Source: JADJNW01 sp964596135 (lineage in GTDB: Bacteria > Bacteroidota > Bacteroidia > Chitinophagales > Saprospiraceae). From it: 14,242 nucleotides of DNA. Both the position numbers and the translations under genes were made by a program. The stretch covers positions 1 through 14,242 of the forward strand of contig CAZQTF010000092.1 of NCBI GenBank assembly GCA_964596135.1. The letters are read 5' to 3'. Under the pieces are notes generated by a model. That model worked only from the letters and a program-made list of their open reading frames with translations. It ran no database searches and was not told where the DNA came from. Of this stretch, positions 7,111 to 14,242 are shown one piece after another; the first letter of the stretch is position 1, and each line of letters begins with the position of its first letter.

Positions 7111-7142
7111 CAAAGGTATTTTGATAAAGTAAAAGTGTTCAA
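7111..7142 (-). promoter_or_regulatory. Promoter of the glycosyltransferase
   Basis: On the minus strand, TTG (7142-7140), 21 nt, then TACCTTTG (7118-7111) is a full match to the Bacteroidota consensus. The box ends 2 nt before the TTG start codon at 7108-7106, predicting a leaderless transcript. The -33 TTG lies inside the downstream arm of the efflux-unit hairpin. Confidence 0.68.
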
Positions 7143-7168
7143 GCATAAAAACATACACCTGAACACTT
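7133..7168 (-). terminator. Terminator-like hairpin after the periplasmic adaptor gene
   Basis: AAGTGTTCA (7133-7141) and TGAACACTT (7160-7168) form a perfect 9-bp stem with an 18-nt loop. On the minus strand the stem is followed by TTACTTTATC, a modest T-rich tail. It lies about 30 nt after the adaptor stop at 7197 and so ends the efflux transcription unit. Its 3' arm overlaps the -33 element of the glycosyltransferase promoter. Confidence 0.5.
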
Positions 7169-7196
7169 CGGTTTTAACTACCTTTCCAAATAAGAC

Positions 7197-8627
7197 TTAA
7201 CTCTTTTTCTTGTTTTTATTTTCTTCTCCTTTCTTATTCCGCTGGATGCGATCGCCCTGCTCCAGTTTTCGGGAAATGGCAGTGTAAGGTCCGATAACAA
7301 TTTCTTGTCCTTCCTTTAGTCCCGACGTTACCTGAATGTAGGTATCATCCTGAATACCGGTTTTTACCTCCACCATTTTTACCGTATCGGCGGAAACAAC
7401 GAACACCACTTCCATAAGGTCACCATCGCTGGGTTCAGTGGTTGAGGAAGTAGTGACGGCTTCCGCTTCTTCGCTTTCGTCTTCTTTGCCAGCGGCAGCT
7501 TTTTTGCGCTTGGCTTCATCACGCTCGCGTGTGGTTACCGCCTGAATGGGTACGCTCAGGGCATCCTTTACGGTTTCGGTGTTGATTTCTACAGAAGCCG
7601 ACATCCCCGGCAAAAACGGATGAAGCTTATTCGAGCTGATCAAATCCTTATACGATTCCGGTTCAATGCTAACGCGCACTTCAAAATTGGTTACCTGATC
7701 GCTGGTAAGCGAAGCCGTCGTTCCGACGCTGGTCGCCGAACGTGCAATTTGGGTCACCCTACCTTTAAAAGTTCTGCCGATGTAGGCATCCACCTCAATC
7801 TCCACTTCGTCGCCGATGGATACACGCGGCACGTCGTTTTCGCTCACATCCACCCGTACTTCCATTGCATTAAGGTTGGCAATGCGCATCATTTCGGTGC
7901 CCGCCATCTGGATTGTACCCACCACGCGTTCACCTTGTTCTACACTTAGCTTAGAGATAATCCCGCCGGTAGGCGCATAAATTGTAGTACGGCGCAGACT
8001 GGTGCGCAATTCCTTGAGCGAGGCTTCAGCGCTTTGCACTTGAAATTCAGCAGCTTTTGCGCTCTCCTGTGCCGCTTTAATGCTGGCTTCCGCCGAACGA
8101 AGATTGGCTTCCAGCGCTTGAAGATTAGACAAAGACTGATCGTAATCTGCCTGAGCAATCACGCCTTCCTTGCGCAACTTTTCATTGCGTTGATGGATTT
8201 CACGAGCGTTTTTGAGTTGAGCCAGCGTGTTTTCGCGCTGCGCCCGCAGTTGCTCGATCTGCGAGCGGGAATTTGCCAACTGTGCCTTTGAGCTATTCAC
8301 ACTGGCTACACCGCGTTCTACCTGCGATTGCACCGCCTCAGGATCTATCTTTGCCAGCACCTGCCCGGTCACCACCGAATCGCCTTCCTGCACATACAAT
8401 TCAACTACCTCACCGGATACATCCGAACTGATCTTAATTTCCGTTTGCGGAAAAACCTTACCGCTGGCTGCCACTTTTTCTGTAATGGAGCGACGCGTTA
8501 CTTTTTCTGTATCTACCTGCTCTCCTTTGGGTTTGGATTGCTGCCTGATCACTGCTACTGCCACCAATACTGCAATCAAGCCTACCAAACCTATAACCAG
8601 CCAATTCGTGCGCTTTCGTTTTGCCAT
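7197..8627 (-). CDS. HlyD-type periplasmic adaptor (membrane fusion) subunit of an efflux pump
   Basis: A 476-residue inner-membrane-anchored adaptor that joins an inner-membrane transporter to a TolC channel. Residues 8-27 are a membrane anchor after a basic MAKRKR start. The lipoyl/barrel-sandwich half-motif ASGKVFPQTEIKISSDVSGEV lies at 54-74. Residues ~98-210 are an Ala/Gln/Glu-rich coiled-coil hairpin. The second lipoyl half is TTIYAPTGGIISKLSVEQGERV (214-235), followed by the beta-barrel (~255-345). A charged, disordered insert (~369-402: KKAAAGKEDESEEAEA and a Ser/Thr stretch) interrupts the membrane-proximal domain, and the C-terminus is very basic (NKKGEENKNKKKS). ATG 8627 is preferred over an in-frame ATG at 8678, since the extra 17 residues are not family-like. 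It lies 121 nt after the TolC-like gene, probably on one transcript. The MacB-type ABC permeases usually found with such adaptors in Bacteroidota are absent. Confidence 0.92.
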   Translation of the reverse strand: MAKRKRTNWLVIGLVGLIAVLVAVAVIRQQSKPKGEQVDTEKVTRRSITEKVAASGKVFPQTEIKISSDVSGEVVELYVQEGDSVVTGQVLAKIDPEAVQSQVERGVASVNSSKAQLANSRSQIEQLRAQRENTLAQLKNAREIHQRNEKLRKEGVIAQADYDQSLSNLQALEANLRSAEASIKAAQESAKAAEFQVQSAEASLKELRTSLRRTTIYAPTGGIISKLSVEQGERVVGTIQMAGTEMMRIANLNAMEVRVDVSENDVPRVSIGDEVEIEVDAYIGRTFKGRVTQIARSATSVGTTASLTSDQVTNFEVRVSIEPESYKDLISSNKLHPFLPGMSASVEINTETVKDALSVPIQAVTTRERDEAKRKKAAAGKEDESEEAEAVTTSSTTEPSDGDLMEVVFVVSADTVKMVEVKTGIQDDTYIQVTSGLKEGQEIVIGPYTAISRKLEQGDRIQRNKKGEENKNKKKS

Positions 8628-8748
8628 TGTTTTGTTAAATTTGAAATTTTTCTCAATTGAAGGAGTAAGTTTTATCATTTGTTAATGCCCGTTTCTTGCT
8701 TTTTTTTGACCCCAAAAATTTGACAAGCAACGAACGAATAACCATATT

Positions 8749-10179
8749 TTAATCAATTTTTATCTCTTTGCCAAGGTAAAACTCAACGACTTTTACATTA
8801 AAAATGTATTGATACTTTGCCCGGATCAAGCTGATTTGAGCCTGATCGAGATTGTTGCGAGCCGTCGTAAAATCAAAGGTATTAATCGCACCCAATTCAA
8901 AGCGCTTCTGCGCATTGTCAAAAGCAATTTGCGAAGCTTCCACCGAACGCTGCGCCGCGTCATACGAACGCTTGGCGGCGCGCGCATTGGCAATCGCCTG
9001 CTGAATGCTGGTCTTCAATTGTTGGCGCGTTTGCTGATTTTGCACTTCCGAGGTCAACACGTTTACCCGCGCTCTTTGTACGCCGATGCGGTTTTGCAGA
9101 TTGTTAAAAATCGGGATGCGCAGGCTGGCGCCAAAGCTCTGACCAAAATTGTTATTCAACTGATCGAAATAAGGACTTTTTTCAAAAATAGGCACCTGCA
9201 CATCCTGCGCGATGGTCACAGGTGTATCGTCCACAAATACTTGCTGCGTTTGGCGCACGACTCTGAAGTCGCCGGTTGGCTCCTGCCCTTCCGTCGAATA
9301 TCGGGAATCCAGATTACCAAAGAGATTCAACGTAGGGAACAATGCGCCTTTAGCTAAGTCAACGCCCACCTGAGCGCCTTCTAAACGCAGATCGCTGGCT
9401 CTGATCTGAGGTTGCGTACCCAAAGCCGCCGTATAGACTTCATTCAAAGAAAAAGCGTCGGGATCCACATCCGCCGGGATATTCATTTCCGGGCGCTGAA
9501 TGCGGATGTCCATATTCGGATCAAGATTCATCAACTGTTTCAGGTTGAGATAGCCAATGGCAATCGTATTTTGAGCTTCAATGATGGTCTGTTCGTTGCG
9601 GGCGACCTGCGCCAGAATGTCAAAACGCTCGTTTTCCGGGCGGGAGCCGGCATTGATCAGGCGATCAATCTGGTTGAGCTGTGCCTGCGAAAGTTCGAGC
9701 TGCTTGCGGGCATTTTCGAGCTGTTCTTCGCCCAGCAGAATGTTCAAATAAGCCGTGGCTATATCCAGCGACAAGTTGTTGATCGTGGTGGAAGCATCGA
9801 GTTGAGCGGCTTCCAGCAACATTTTATTTTGTTTGATGCTATTATTGATCTGATTACCGCCAAACACCTGAATACCGGCAGTCAAGCTGATGTTGTTAAA
9901 GCCGATACTCTGATTGGAAAAGGTATTGGTCAAAGGGTTCACCGACAAACCAAAGTTGTAACCGTAAGAGGCACTGGCACTTACATTAGGCAAACGATTG
10001 AACTGGCTTTGCTTGAGCGTCAGTTCATTTGATTGAATGGTCGCCTGCGCCTGCTTGACCAAGAGGTTGTTTTGTGTTGCGTACAGTACACATTGCTGAA
10101 GTGACCAGGTTTCCTGCGCAACAACGGTAACAAAAACGAAGGTAAGAGTCAGGGTGATAAGTAATGTTTTGCGAAACAT
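8749..10179 (-). CDS. TolC-family outer-membrane efflux protein
   Basis: A 476-residue outer-membrane channel subunit that forms trimers and exports substrates from the adaptor complex. Residues 1-21 are a signal peptide (cleavage VVA|QETW). The family opening WSLQQCVLYATQNN (25-38) is present. Two outer-membrane efflux repeats follow, with helices rich in Ala, Gln and Asn and the typical LNILLGEEQLENARKQLELSQ and RFELGAINTFDFTTARNNL segments; the chain ends in FYLGKEIKID. Length is normal. It is first in a two-gene unit with the adaptor. A strong promoter match lies 290 nt upstream, and the leader contains a nested hairpin. The antiparallel open frames here show no family features and are shadows. 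The transported substrate cannot be read from the sequence. Confidence 0.94.
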   Translation of the reverse strand: MFRKTLLITLTLTFVFVTVVAQETWSLQQCVLYATQNNLLVKQAQATIQSNELTLKQSQFNRLPNVSASASYGYNFGLSVNPLTNTFSNQSIGFNNISLTAGIQVFGGNQINNSIKQNKMLLEAAQLDASTTINNLSLDIATAYLNILLGEEQLENARKQLELSQAQLNQIDRLINAGSRPENERFDILAQVARNEQTIIEAQNTIAIGYLNLKQLMNLDPNMDIRIQRPEMNIPADVDPDAFSLNEVYTAALGTQPQIRASDLRLEGAQVGVDLAKGALFPTLNLFGNLDSRYSTEGQEPTGDFRVVRQTQQVFVDDTPVTIAQDVQVPIFEKSPYFDQLNNNFGQSFGASLRIPIFNNLQNRIGVQRARVNVLTSEVQNQQTRQQLKTSIQQAIANARAAKRSYDAAQRSVEASQIAFDNAQKRFELGAINTFDFTTARNNLDQAQISLIRAKYQYIFNVKVVEFYLGKEIKID

Positions 10180-10257
10180 ACGTGTTATAGTTTTTAACCG
10201 TTACAAAAAAAAGAAGGCATTTGCTTTTTGCCGAATAATTTCTATTAAAAGAGGTTT

Positions 10258-10300
10258 TAATCGGATAAAAACCCCTATTTGGGGTGCAAAAATCCGATTA
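10258..10300 (-). promoter_or_regulatory. Nested hairpin in the leader of the efflux unit
   Basis: Outer arms TAATCGGAT (10258-10266) and ATCCGATTA (10292-10300) are a perfect 9-bp pair. Inside, ACCCC (10271-10275) and GGGGT (10281-10285) form a second stem with a 5-nt loop. On the minus strand the inner stem is followed by TTTTTA, so it resembles a short intrinsic terminator enclosed in a larger stem. It lies in the predicted 5' leader of the TolC-like gene. The rest of the 10180-10511 gap is AT-rich with no gene seen; GCCTGATT occurs twice near its right end, and GGCA/TGCC flank a small loop at about 10216-10232. Confidence 0.45.
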
Positions 10301-10468
10301 CAAAACCGCTAAAAAGGATTGCAGAGCTGGCAAATAAACTTTTGTCAGAAAGCTCAAAACAAATAAACGGCACTAATACAAGCATCCGTATTTTGCTCAT
10401 TTTATTCTGGCAGCGATCAATCAGGCTTCAAAAAGGAAAGTTGAATTGTATTTTTCAAATCAGGCTCA

Positions 10469-10499
10469 CAAAGATACGAAGTTTTTTAACGCTCCGCAA
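10469..10499 (-). promoter_or_regulatory. Promoter of the TolC/adaptor efflux unit
   Basis: On the minus strand, TTG (10499-10497), 20 nt, then TATCTTTG (10476-10469) matches the Bacteroidota consensus exactly. It lies just downstream of the T9SS plug gene stop and points to the TolC-like gene. Transcription should start near 10464, leaving a leader of about 285 nt. Confidence 0.7.
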
Positions 10500-10511
10500 C
10501 GAATTATCCCT

Positions 10512-11783
10512 CTAAAAACCAGACGATACGGTCACCGCGCCGATCACCTGGTCGTAGCGCTCTCCGAAAGGGCGATAGTAAATCAGAATGGTGTACTGAT
10601 TTTCGGTTTCGTACCAATCGCCCTCGATTTCACTCAGATTGGCGATTTTTTCCTTCGCATTGTGGGGCGCCACGGCGTAAGCATAATCGTAATACCCTTG
10701 CTTGAGCAGTACTTTGCACACATAGCCATTGACTAAGTTGTTGTACACCATTTTATAGCGCTCGTCGAGGCGCCAGTTGGTCAGTTCGCCAAACAGATAC
10801 ACATCATAATCGTAGAAAGGCTCCGGGCTATACAAAGTCAAAAGAACATTGGCATAATTGCCCGACAGGAAGAAATCCTGCTGATCGAGGCTTTCGATGA
10901 CAAATTGCCCGTTGAGATCACGACGGTTCAGAAAAACCTGGTTAAAACGCTTTTCGTCCTTGAGCATCGTCACATCAAACGAGCCATCGTGTTGTTGAAT
11001 TTCGGCAATACCTTCCGAACGAAACCGCAGGCTGCGCAGATCCAAAAAACGAAATTCCTTGCCCGCCGGAAATATCACCCGATCCTGATAATCAAACATC
11101 AGTTGTGTGCCTCGAAAGAAAAGCGGCGGTAGGTCGGTGATTGCATTATCCCAGCGACCATTTTGCATCACCACAGCCCGAATTTCCTGCTGCGGGCTTC
11201 GAATGTTGAGCCGTTCAAAATCCACAACAAAATCGAGTTCCTGATGGGTACGCATCTTATTGACGGCATTGGGACGAACCATTTGCGGCGTAATGCGTAC
11301 CAAGGGATCCACCACTACAAAACGGCGGGTAATCGCCAGCGTTTTCTCGCGCTCATCTTCGTACACCTTGAGCAGGTAATTGCCGGATTTGGTAAAAGTT
11401 TGGTTTTGATTGGGCAAAAAAAGTCGGTAATGCGTATATGGCGTGACGGTTTTGAAAGAAAACTGATAACTTTCCAGCCGATCTTCTACAAAGCCGTCAA
11501 TGTATTCCATTTCCGACAGATTTGACGGCTGCCATTTGGCATCGCAGTGAACGATCGTATAAGTATAATTTTTCACATCTGCATCAATGTCATCAAAATT
11601 AAGGATCAGCGCGCTGTTAGACCCCAAATCAATAATAGGATAGCTGGTAAATAATCCGTCAATGTGAAACCGCACGGATTTGATATTGTCTTTGTAAATG
11701 TAATCGTAATAGCGGAGCCCTTCATCCTGGGAAAACCCAGCGAAGCTTGCCAATAGAAACAGTGCGAAAGGTATGTATTTCAT
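10512..11783 (-). CDS. Type IX secretion system plug protein (DUF5103 family)
   Basis: A 423-residue exported protein with a signal peptide (1-18, cleavage FS|QDEG). The pattern matches the DUF5103/T9SS plug family: an N-terminal beta domain opening YYDYIYKDNIKSVRFHIDG (25-43), SALILNFDDIDADVKNYTYTIVHCDAKW (57-84), and a C-terminal part with LYSPEPFYDYDVYLFGELTNW (335-355) and IEGDWYETENQYTILIYYRPFGERYDQVIG (388-417). In Flavobacterium johnsoniae the plug occupies the periplasmic side of the SprA translocon pore when it is not loaded with PorV. Together with the T9SS sorting domain on the sugar dehydrogenase in this window, it indicates a T9SS organism. The gene is co-directional with the upstream DNA glycosylase, with a strong hairpin between them. 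No good -7 box was seen in the 83-nt spacer. Confidence 0.88.
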   Translation of the reverse strand: MKYIPFALFLLASFAGFSQDEGLRYYDYIYKDNIKSVRFHIDGLFTSYPIIDLGSNSALILNFDDIDADVKNYTYTIVHCDAKWQPSNLSEMEYIDGFVEDRLESYQFSFKTVTPYTHYRLFLPNQNQTFTKSGNYLLKVYEDEREKTLAITRRFVVVDPLVRITPQMVRPNAVNKMRTHQELDFVVDFERLNIRSPQQEIRAVVMQNGRWDNAITDLPPLFFRGTQLMFDYQDRVIFPAGKEFRFLDLRSLRFRSEGIAEIQQHDGSFDVTMLKDEKRFNQVFLNRRDLNGQFVIESLDQQDFFLSGNYANVLLTLYSPEPFYDYDVYLFGELTNWRLDERYKMVYNNLVNGYVCKVLLKQGYYDYAYAVAPHNAKEKIANLSEIEGDWYETENQYTILIYYRPFGERYDQVIGAVTVSSGF

Positions 11784-11805
11784 GCTTTTGATTCGTTATT
11801 GGTTG

Positions 11806-11849
11806 ATTTATTATTTGGCTTTTAAGCAATTGTTGCCCAAATAATAAAT
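11806..11849 (-). terminator. Long AT-rich hairpin between the glycosylase and plug genes
   Basis: Arms 11806-11818 (ATTTATTATTTGG) and 11837-11849 (CCAAATAATAAAT) are a perfect 13-bp inverted repeat with an 18-nt spacer, which itself contains GCAA-TTG-TTGC. It lies between the stop of the glycosylase (11867) and the start of the plug gene (11783). A transcription end or a processing hairpin is plausible; no T-run follows. Confidence 0.4.
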
Positions 11850-11866
11850 AACAATAATACCAAATT

Positions 11867-12472
11867 TTATTTCGCTTTACTTGTCCATCGGGAATGATGA
11901 ATCCGAAATCGCCAGGGAACCTGCGCCCATTCTTCGGCGTATTGCACTCCTACCCTTGGGCTGGCTAATATTTCACTTTCTTTTATCCTGATACCTTGAT
12001 CTTCAATCCAAATCGGGCTATCTTTTGCGATCAGGCTGATTCCTGAGTTTTGGGTGGTAATGCCCATAGCTATAGACAAAACGCCAGGCCCCGCGGTTAA
12101 TTGTGGTTTCAAGATTTCCATGTCGCGACGCCGCAGCATCAAATCTACATTTTCTATCGGCTCTATCGCCCGGATCAACACCGCGTGGGGCACGTCTTGC
12201 GTATTGGTCACCACATTAAACAAATGATACACGCCATAAATCAGGTACACATATGCCGTACCGCCGGTGGCGTACATCACCTCGGTGCGTCGAGTGCGCC
12301 GATAGCCGTAAGCGTGGCTTGCTTTGTCCTCCGGGGCGCGGTAGGCTTCGGTTTCCACGATTTTGCCAACGGTGCGCTGCCCGTCAAATTCGGTGATCAA
12401 CAACTTGCCCAGCAAATCCTTGGCAATTTGCACCACGTCTTCGCGCAGGTAGAAATCTTGTTGCAATTGCAT
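11867..12472 (-). CDS. DNA-3-methyladenine glycosylase (AAG/MPG family)
   Basis: A monofunctional DNA repair glycosylase that removes 3-methyladenine and other alkylated or deaminated purines, starting base excision repair (EC 3.2.2.21). The 201 residues match bacterial members of the family. By alignment in mind with human AAG, the catalytic water-activating Glu is E42 in VETEAYRAPEDKASH, the base-pocket residues are Y44, H53 and Y76, the intercalating Tyr is Y79 in AYVYLIYG, and R101 lies in LIRAIEP. All key residues are present, and LTAGPGVLSIAMGI is also family-like. The ATG at 12472 gives the normal N-terminus (FYLREDVVQIAKDLLGK). Upstream I see only a weak TACCTGTT box about 15 nt before the ATG. 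It is co-directional with guaB but 200 nt away. Confidence 0.95.
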   Translation of the reverse strand: MQLQQDFYLREDVVQIAKDLLGKLLITEFDGQRTVGKIVETEAYRAPEDKASHAYGYRRTRRTEVMYATGGTAYVYLIYGVYHLFNVVTNTQDVPHAVLIRAIEPIENVDLMLRRRDMEILKPQLTAGPGVLSIAMGITTQNSGISLIAKDSPIWIEDQGIRIKESEILASPRVGVQYAEEWAQVPWRFRIHHSRWTSKAK

Positions 12473-12599
12473 TATTTATAAAACAGGTAGATCGTAAGCT
12501 GGTTTTACTAACAGAATAACCTTCGTTAAATAAGTTTTTTTTTAAAAAAAAGCGCTGTTTTTATTTAGCTCAGTGTGATAATCCTCAAAATATTTACAT

Positions 12600-12648
12600 C
12601 TGGTAAATAGTAATTTTTTCAATAATCAATTACTAATTATAAAACCAG
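12600..12648 (-). terminator. Possible hairpin terminator of guaB
   Basis: Inner arms TAGTAATT (12608-12615) and AATTACTA (12628-12635) pair perfectly, and CTGGT (12600-12604) pairs with ACCAG (12644-12648) outside them. It begins about 27 nt after the guaB stop. The stem is AT-rich and thus weak. A run of Ts followed by As at about 12534-12550 is the other notable item in this 200-nt spacer. Confidence 0.3.
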
Positions 12649-12674
12649 TATATCATGTTCAAACCCTCAGCCAA

Positions 12675-14153
12675 TTATCGCGAATAATTCGGCGCTTCTT
12701 TTGTAATCGTGATATTGTGCGGATGGCTTTCGCGAATGCCGGAATTGGTAATTCTCACAAACTGCGCATTTTGCAGATCAGCGATCGTCGCCGCTCCGCA
12801 ATAGCCCATTCCAGCCCGCAGCCCGCCAATGTACTGCACCATCACTTCCGCCAGGGTACCTTTGAATGGCACGCGCCCTTCGATACCCTCCGGAACGAGT
12901 TTTTTGATATCGTCTTCCACATCCTGGAAATAACGGTCTTTCGAGCCTTGCTCCATCGCACCCAGTGAGCCCATGCCACGATACACCTTGAATTTGCGCC
13001 CCTCGTAAATAATGGTTTCCCCTGGCGATTCGTCCACGCCGGCAAAGAGACTACCCGCCATGATCGTGCTGGCGCCCGCCGCAATGGCTTTTACAATATC
13101 GCCGGTATAACGAATCCCCCCATCGCCAATGATAGGCACACCCGTATCTTTGATGGCATAAGCCGCCTGCATGATCGCCGACAACTGCGGCACGCCGACA
13201 CCCGCCACCACGCGCGTGGTACAGATACTGCCTGGTCCGACGCCTACCTTCACTCCGTCAGCGCCGGCTTCCACCAGTGCTTTTGCGCCTTCGCCGGTGG
13301 CTACATTACCGCCAACCACCTGCAAATCTGGGAATTTCTTCTTGATTTCTTTCACTGCATTCAACACGCCCATCGAGTGCCCGTGCGCCGTATCCACGCA
13401 AACTACATCCACACCCACTTTGATCAGCGTTTCCACCCGGTCAAACATGTCGCGTGTAACACCAACTGCCGCACCTACGACCAGACGCCCCAGCGAATCC
13501 TTGCAGGAGTTCGGGTAATTTTGCACTTTCATAATGTCCTTGTATGTGATCAAGCCTACCAGCGTATTGTCCTGATCTACAACGGGTAGTTTTTCAATTT
13601 TATAACCTTGCAAAATGTCGCGCGCCTGATTGAGCGTAGTACCAGCCGGAGCGGTCACCAAATTTTCTTTGGTCATTAGTTCGCTCACCGGACGGTTGCT
13701 ACGAGCTTCAAAACGCAGGTCGCGGTTGGTCAAAATGCCGATGAGTTTGTTCGCTGCATTCACAATAGGGATGCCGCCGATTTTAAATTGTTCCATCAGC
13801 TTCAGAGCATCGTTCACGGTAGCGTCTTCGCGCAAGGTCACAGGGTCAATGATCATGCCGCTTTCCGAGCGTTTGACAAAGCGCACCTGCTCCGCCTGCT
13901 TCTCGATGGTCATGTTTTTGTGGATGATCCCGATGCCGCCTTGCCGGGCAATGGCAATCGCCAGTTTGCTTTCGGTCACCGTATCCATCGCCGCCGAAAC
14001 GACCGGAATATTCAACCTTAATTCACGCGTTAATTGTGAAGAAGTGTCCACTTCACGAGGCAAGATTTCCGAGTAAGCCGGAATGAGGAGTACGTCATCG
14101 AAGGTGAGCGCATCCTCCCATACTTTATTTTGTGGTATTTTTTGTGTTTCCAT
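12675..14153 (-). CDS. guaB: Inosine-5'-monophosphate dehydrogenase
   Basis: Cytosolic enzyme that oxidises IMP to XMP with NAD+, the first committed step of GTP synthesis. The 492 residues match the normal bacterial length. The N-terminus carries ALTFDDVLLIPAYSEILPREVD (15-36). Two CBS domains (~97-153 and ~158-214) are inserted in the TIM barrel and probably bind ATP/GTP-type regulators. The catalytic loop is GVGPGSICTTR with C311. The IMP-binding GDGGIRYTGDI (343-353) and the mobile-flap Arg-Tyr dyad R407-Y408 (KDRYF) are present. ATG 14153 is chosen over a TTG at 14159 because that TTG lies inside the -7 box TATCTTTG. With the box ending 3 nt before the ATG, the mRNA should be leaderless or nearly so. 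Assignment is very secure. Confidence 0.97.
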   Translation of the reverse strand: METQKIPQNKVWEDALTFDDVLLIPAYSEILPREVDTSSQLTRELRLNIPVVSAAMDTVTESKLAIAIARQGGIGIIHKNMTIEKQAEQVRFVKRSESGMIIDPVTLREDATVNDALKLMEQFKIGGIPIVNAANKLIGILTNRDLRFEARSNRPVSELMTKENLVTAPAGTTLNQARDILQGYKIEKLPVVDQDNTLVGLITYKDIMKVQNYPNSCKDSLGRLVVGAAVGVTRDMFDRVETLIKVGVDVVCVDTAHGHSMGVLNAVKEIKKKFPDLQVVGGNVATGEGAKALVEAGADGVKVGVGPGSICTTRVVAGVGVPQLSAIMQAAYAIKDTGVPIIGDGGIRYTGDIVKAIAAGASTIMAGSLFAGVDESPGETIIYEGRKFKVYRGMGSLGAMEQGSKDRYFQDVEDDIKKLVPEGIEGRVPFKGTLAEVMVQYIGGLRAGMGYCGAATIADLQNAQFVRITNSGIRESHPHNITITKEAPNYSR

Positions 14154-14156
14154 GCG

Positions 14157-14187
14157 CAAAGATAGGGAGAGAAGTACGAAGTACGAA
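14157..14187 (-). promoter_or_regulatory. Promoter of guaB
   Basis: TATCTTTG (14164-14157 on the minus strand) matches the Bacteroidota -7 box. Twenty nt upstream lies TTC (14187-14185) instead of TTG. The box is followed by CGC and then the ATG. The spacer is made of the GAAGTAC repeats. Confidence 0.58.
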
Positions 14188-14190
14188 GTC
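14171..14190. repeat. 7-bp tandem repeat in the guaB promoter spacer
   Basis: GAAGTAC at 14171-14177 and 14178-14184, then GAAGTC at 14185-14190, which is a partial third copy. It occupies the -33/-7 spacer of guaB, so a change in copy number would alter promoter spacing by 7 bp. Confidence 0.6.
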
Positions 14191-14207
14191 AGAGATGCGA
14201 ATTTTTA

Positions 14208-14241
14208 AATTTAGCTGACAATCTTTGTTTGTTGCTAAATT
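14208..14241. repeat. Inverted repeat at the right edge
   Basis: AATTTAGC (14208-14215) and GCTAAATT (14234-14241) are perfect arms around an 18-nt spacer. It may be the terminator of a neighbouring gene outside the window or a regulatory site; the edge prevents a decision. Confidence 0.35.
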
Positions 14242-14242
14242 G

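Noticed and set aside
8628..8678. 17-residue upstream extension of the adaptor from ATG 8678
   Set aside because: The MAKRKR-plus-membrane-anchor start at 8627 is typical of the family; the extension is not.
8809..10032. Long plus-strand open frames (8809-9357, 9412-10032) opposite the TolC-like gene
   Set aside because: They are antisense shadows of a well-supported gene, with Arg/His/Ile-rich sequence and no family features.
10279..10515. Plus-strand open frame of 78 codons between the TolC-like and plug genes
   Set aside because: It overlaps the minus-strand leader, promoter and hairpin and shows no recognisable protein features.
14171..14190. CRISPR-like or mobile-element repeat
   Set aside because: Only a 7-bp tandem repeat with fewer than three full copies and no spacers.

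Overview
The window looks like chromosomal DNA of a free-living member of the Bacteroidota, probably near the Saprospiria/Lewinella/Haliscomenobacter group, though the exact lineage is inferred. The evidence is a secreted enzyme with a C-terminal type IX secretion (T9SS) sorting domain, a T9SS plug-protein gene, several promoters with the Bacteroidota pattern TTG-N20/21-TAnnTTTG, and weak or absent Shine-Dalgarno sequences. I see no phage, transposase, CRISPR, rRNA or tRNA.

Left part (1-6515): pdxH (pyridoxamine 5'-phosphate oxidase, +) converges on a bacilliredoxin gene (-). A leader with its own promoter and a perfect 20-bp hairpin follows. It leads into a di-haem cytochrome c peroxidase gene interrupted by one in-frame TGA. 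That TGA stands exactly where the first cysteine of the second haem motif (CxxCH) should be, and the rest of the frame is intact to its natural end. Next come a large multidomain secreted PQQ-type sugar dehydrogenase (propeller, Ig-like, PA14, T9SS sorting domain) and a small secreted protein of unknown function.

Right part (6512-14242): all genes lie on the minus strand. In order of transcription they are guaB (IMP dehydrogenase), a DNA-3-methyladenine glycosylase, a T9SS plug protein, a TolC-like outer-membrane protein with an HlyD-type periplasmic adaptor (an efflux pair without its inner-membrane pump), and a DUF2064/TIGR04282 glycosyltransferase. Hairpins separate most of these genes, so they appear to be several short transcription units. 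The TolC unit has a promoter just beyond the plug gene and a leader of about 285 nt with a nested hairpin.

Two minus-strand genes (guaB and the glycosyltransferase) have a -7 promoter box almost touching the start codon, which predicts leaderless or nearly leaderless mRNAs. The most notable observation is the TGA/Cys replacement in the cytochrome c peroxidase. The likeliest explanations are a fresh nonsense mutation or a sequencing error; recoding is the less likely but more exciting alternative.
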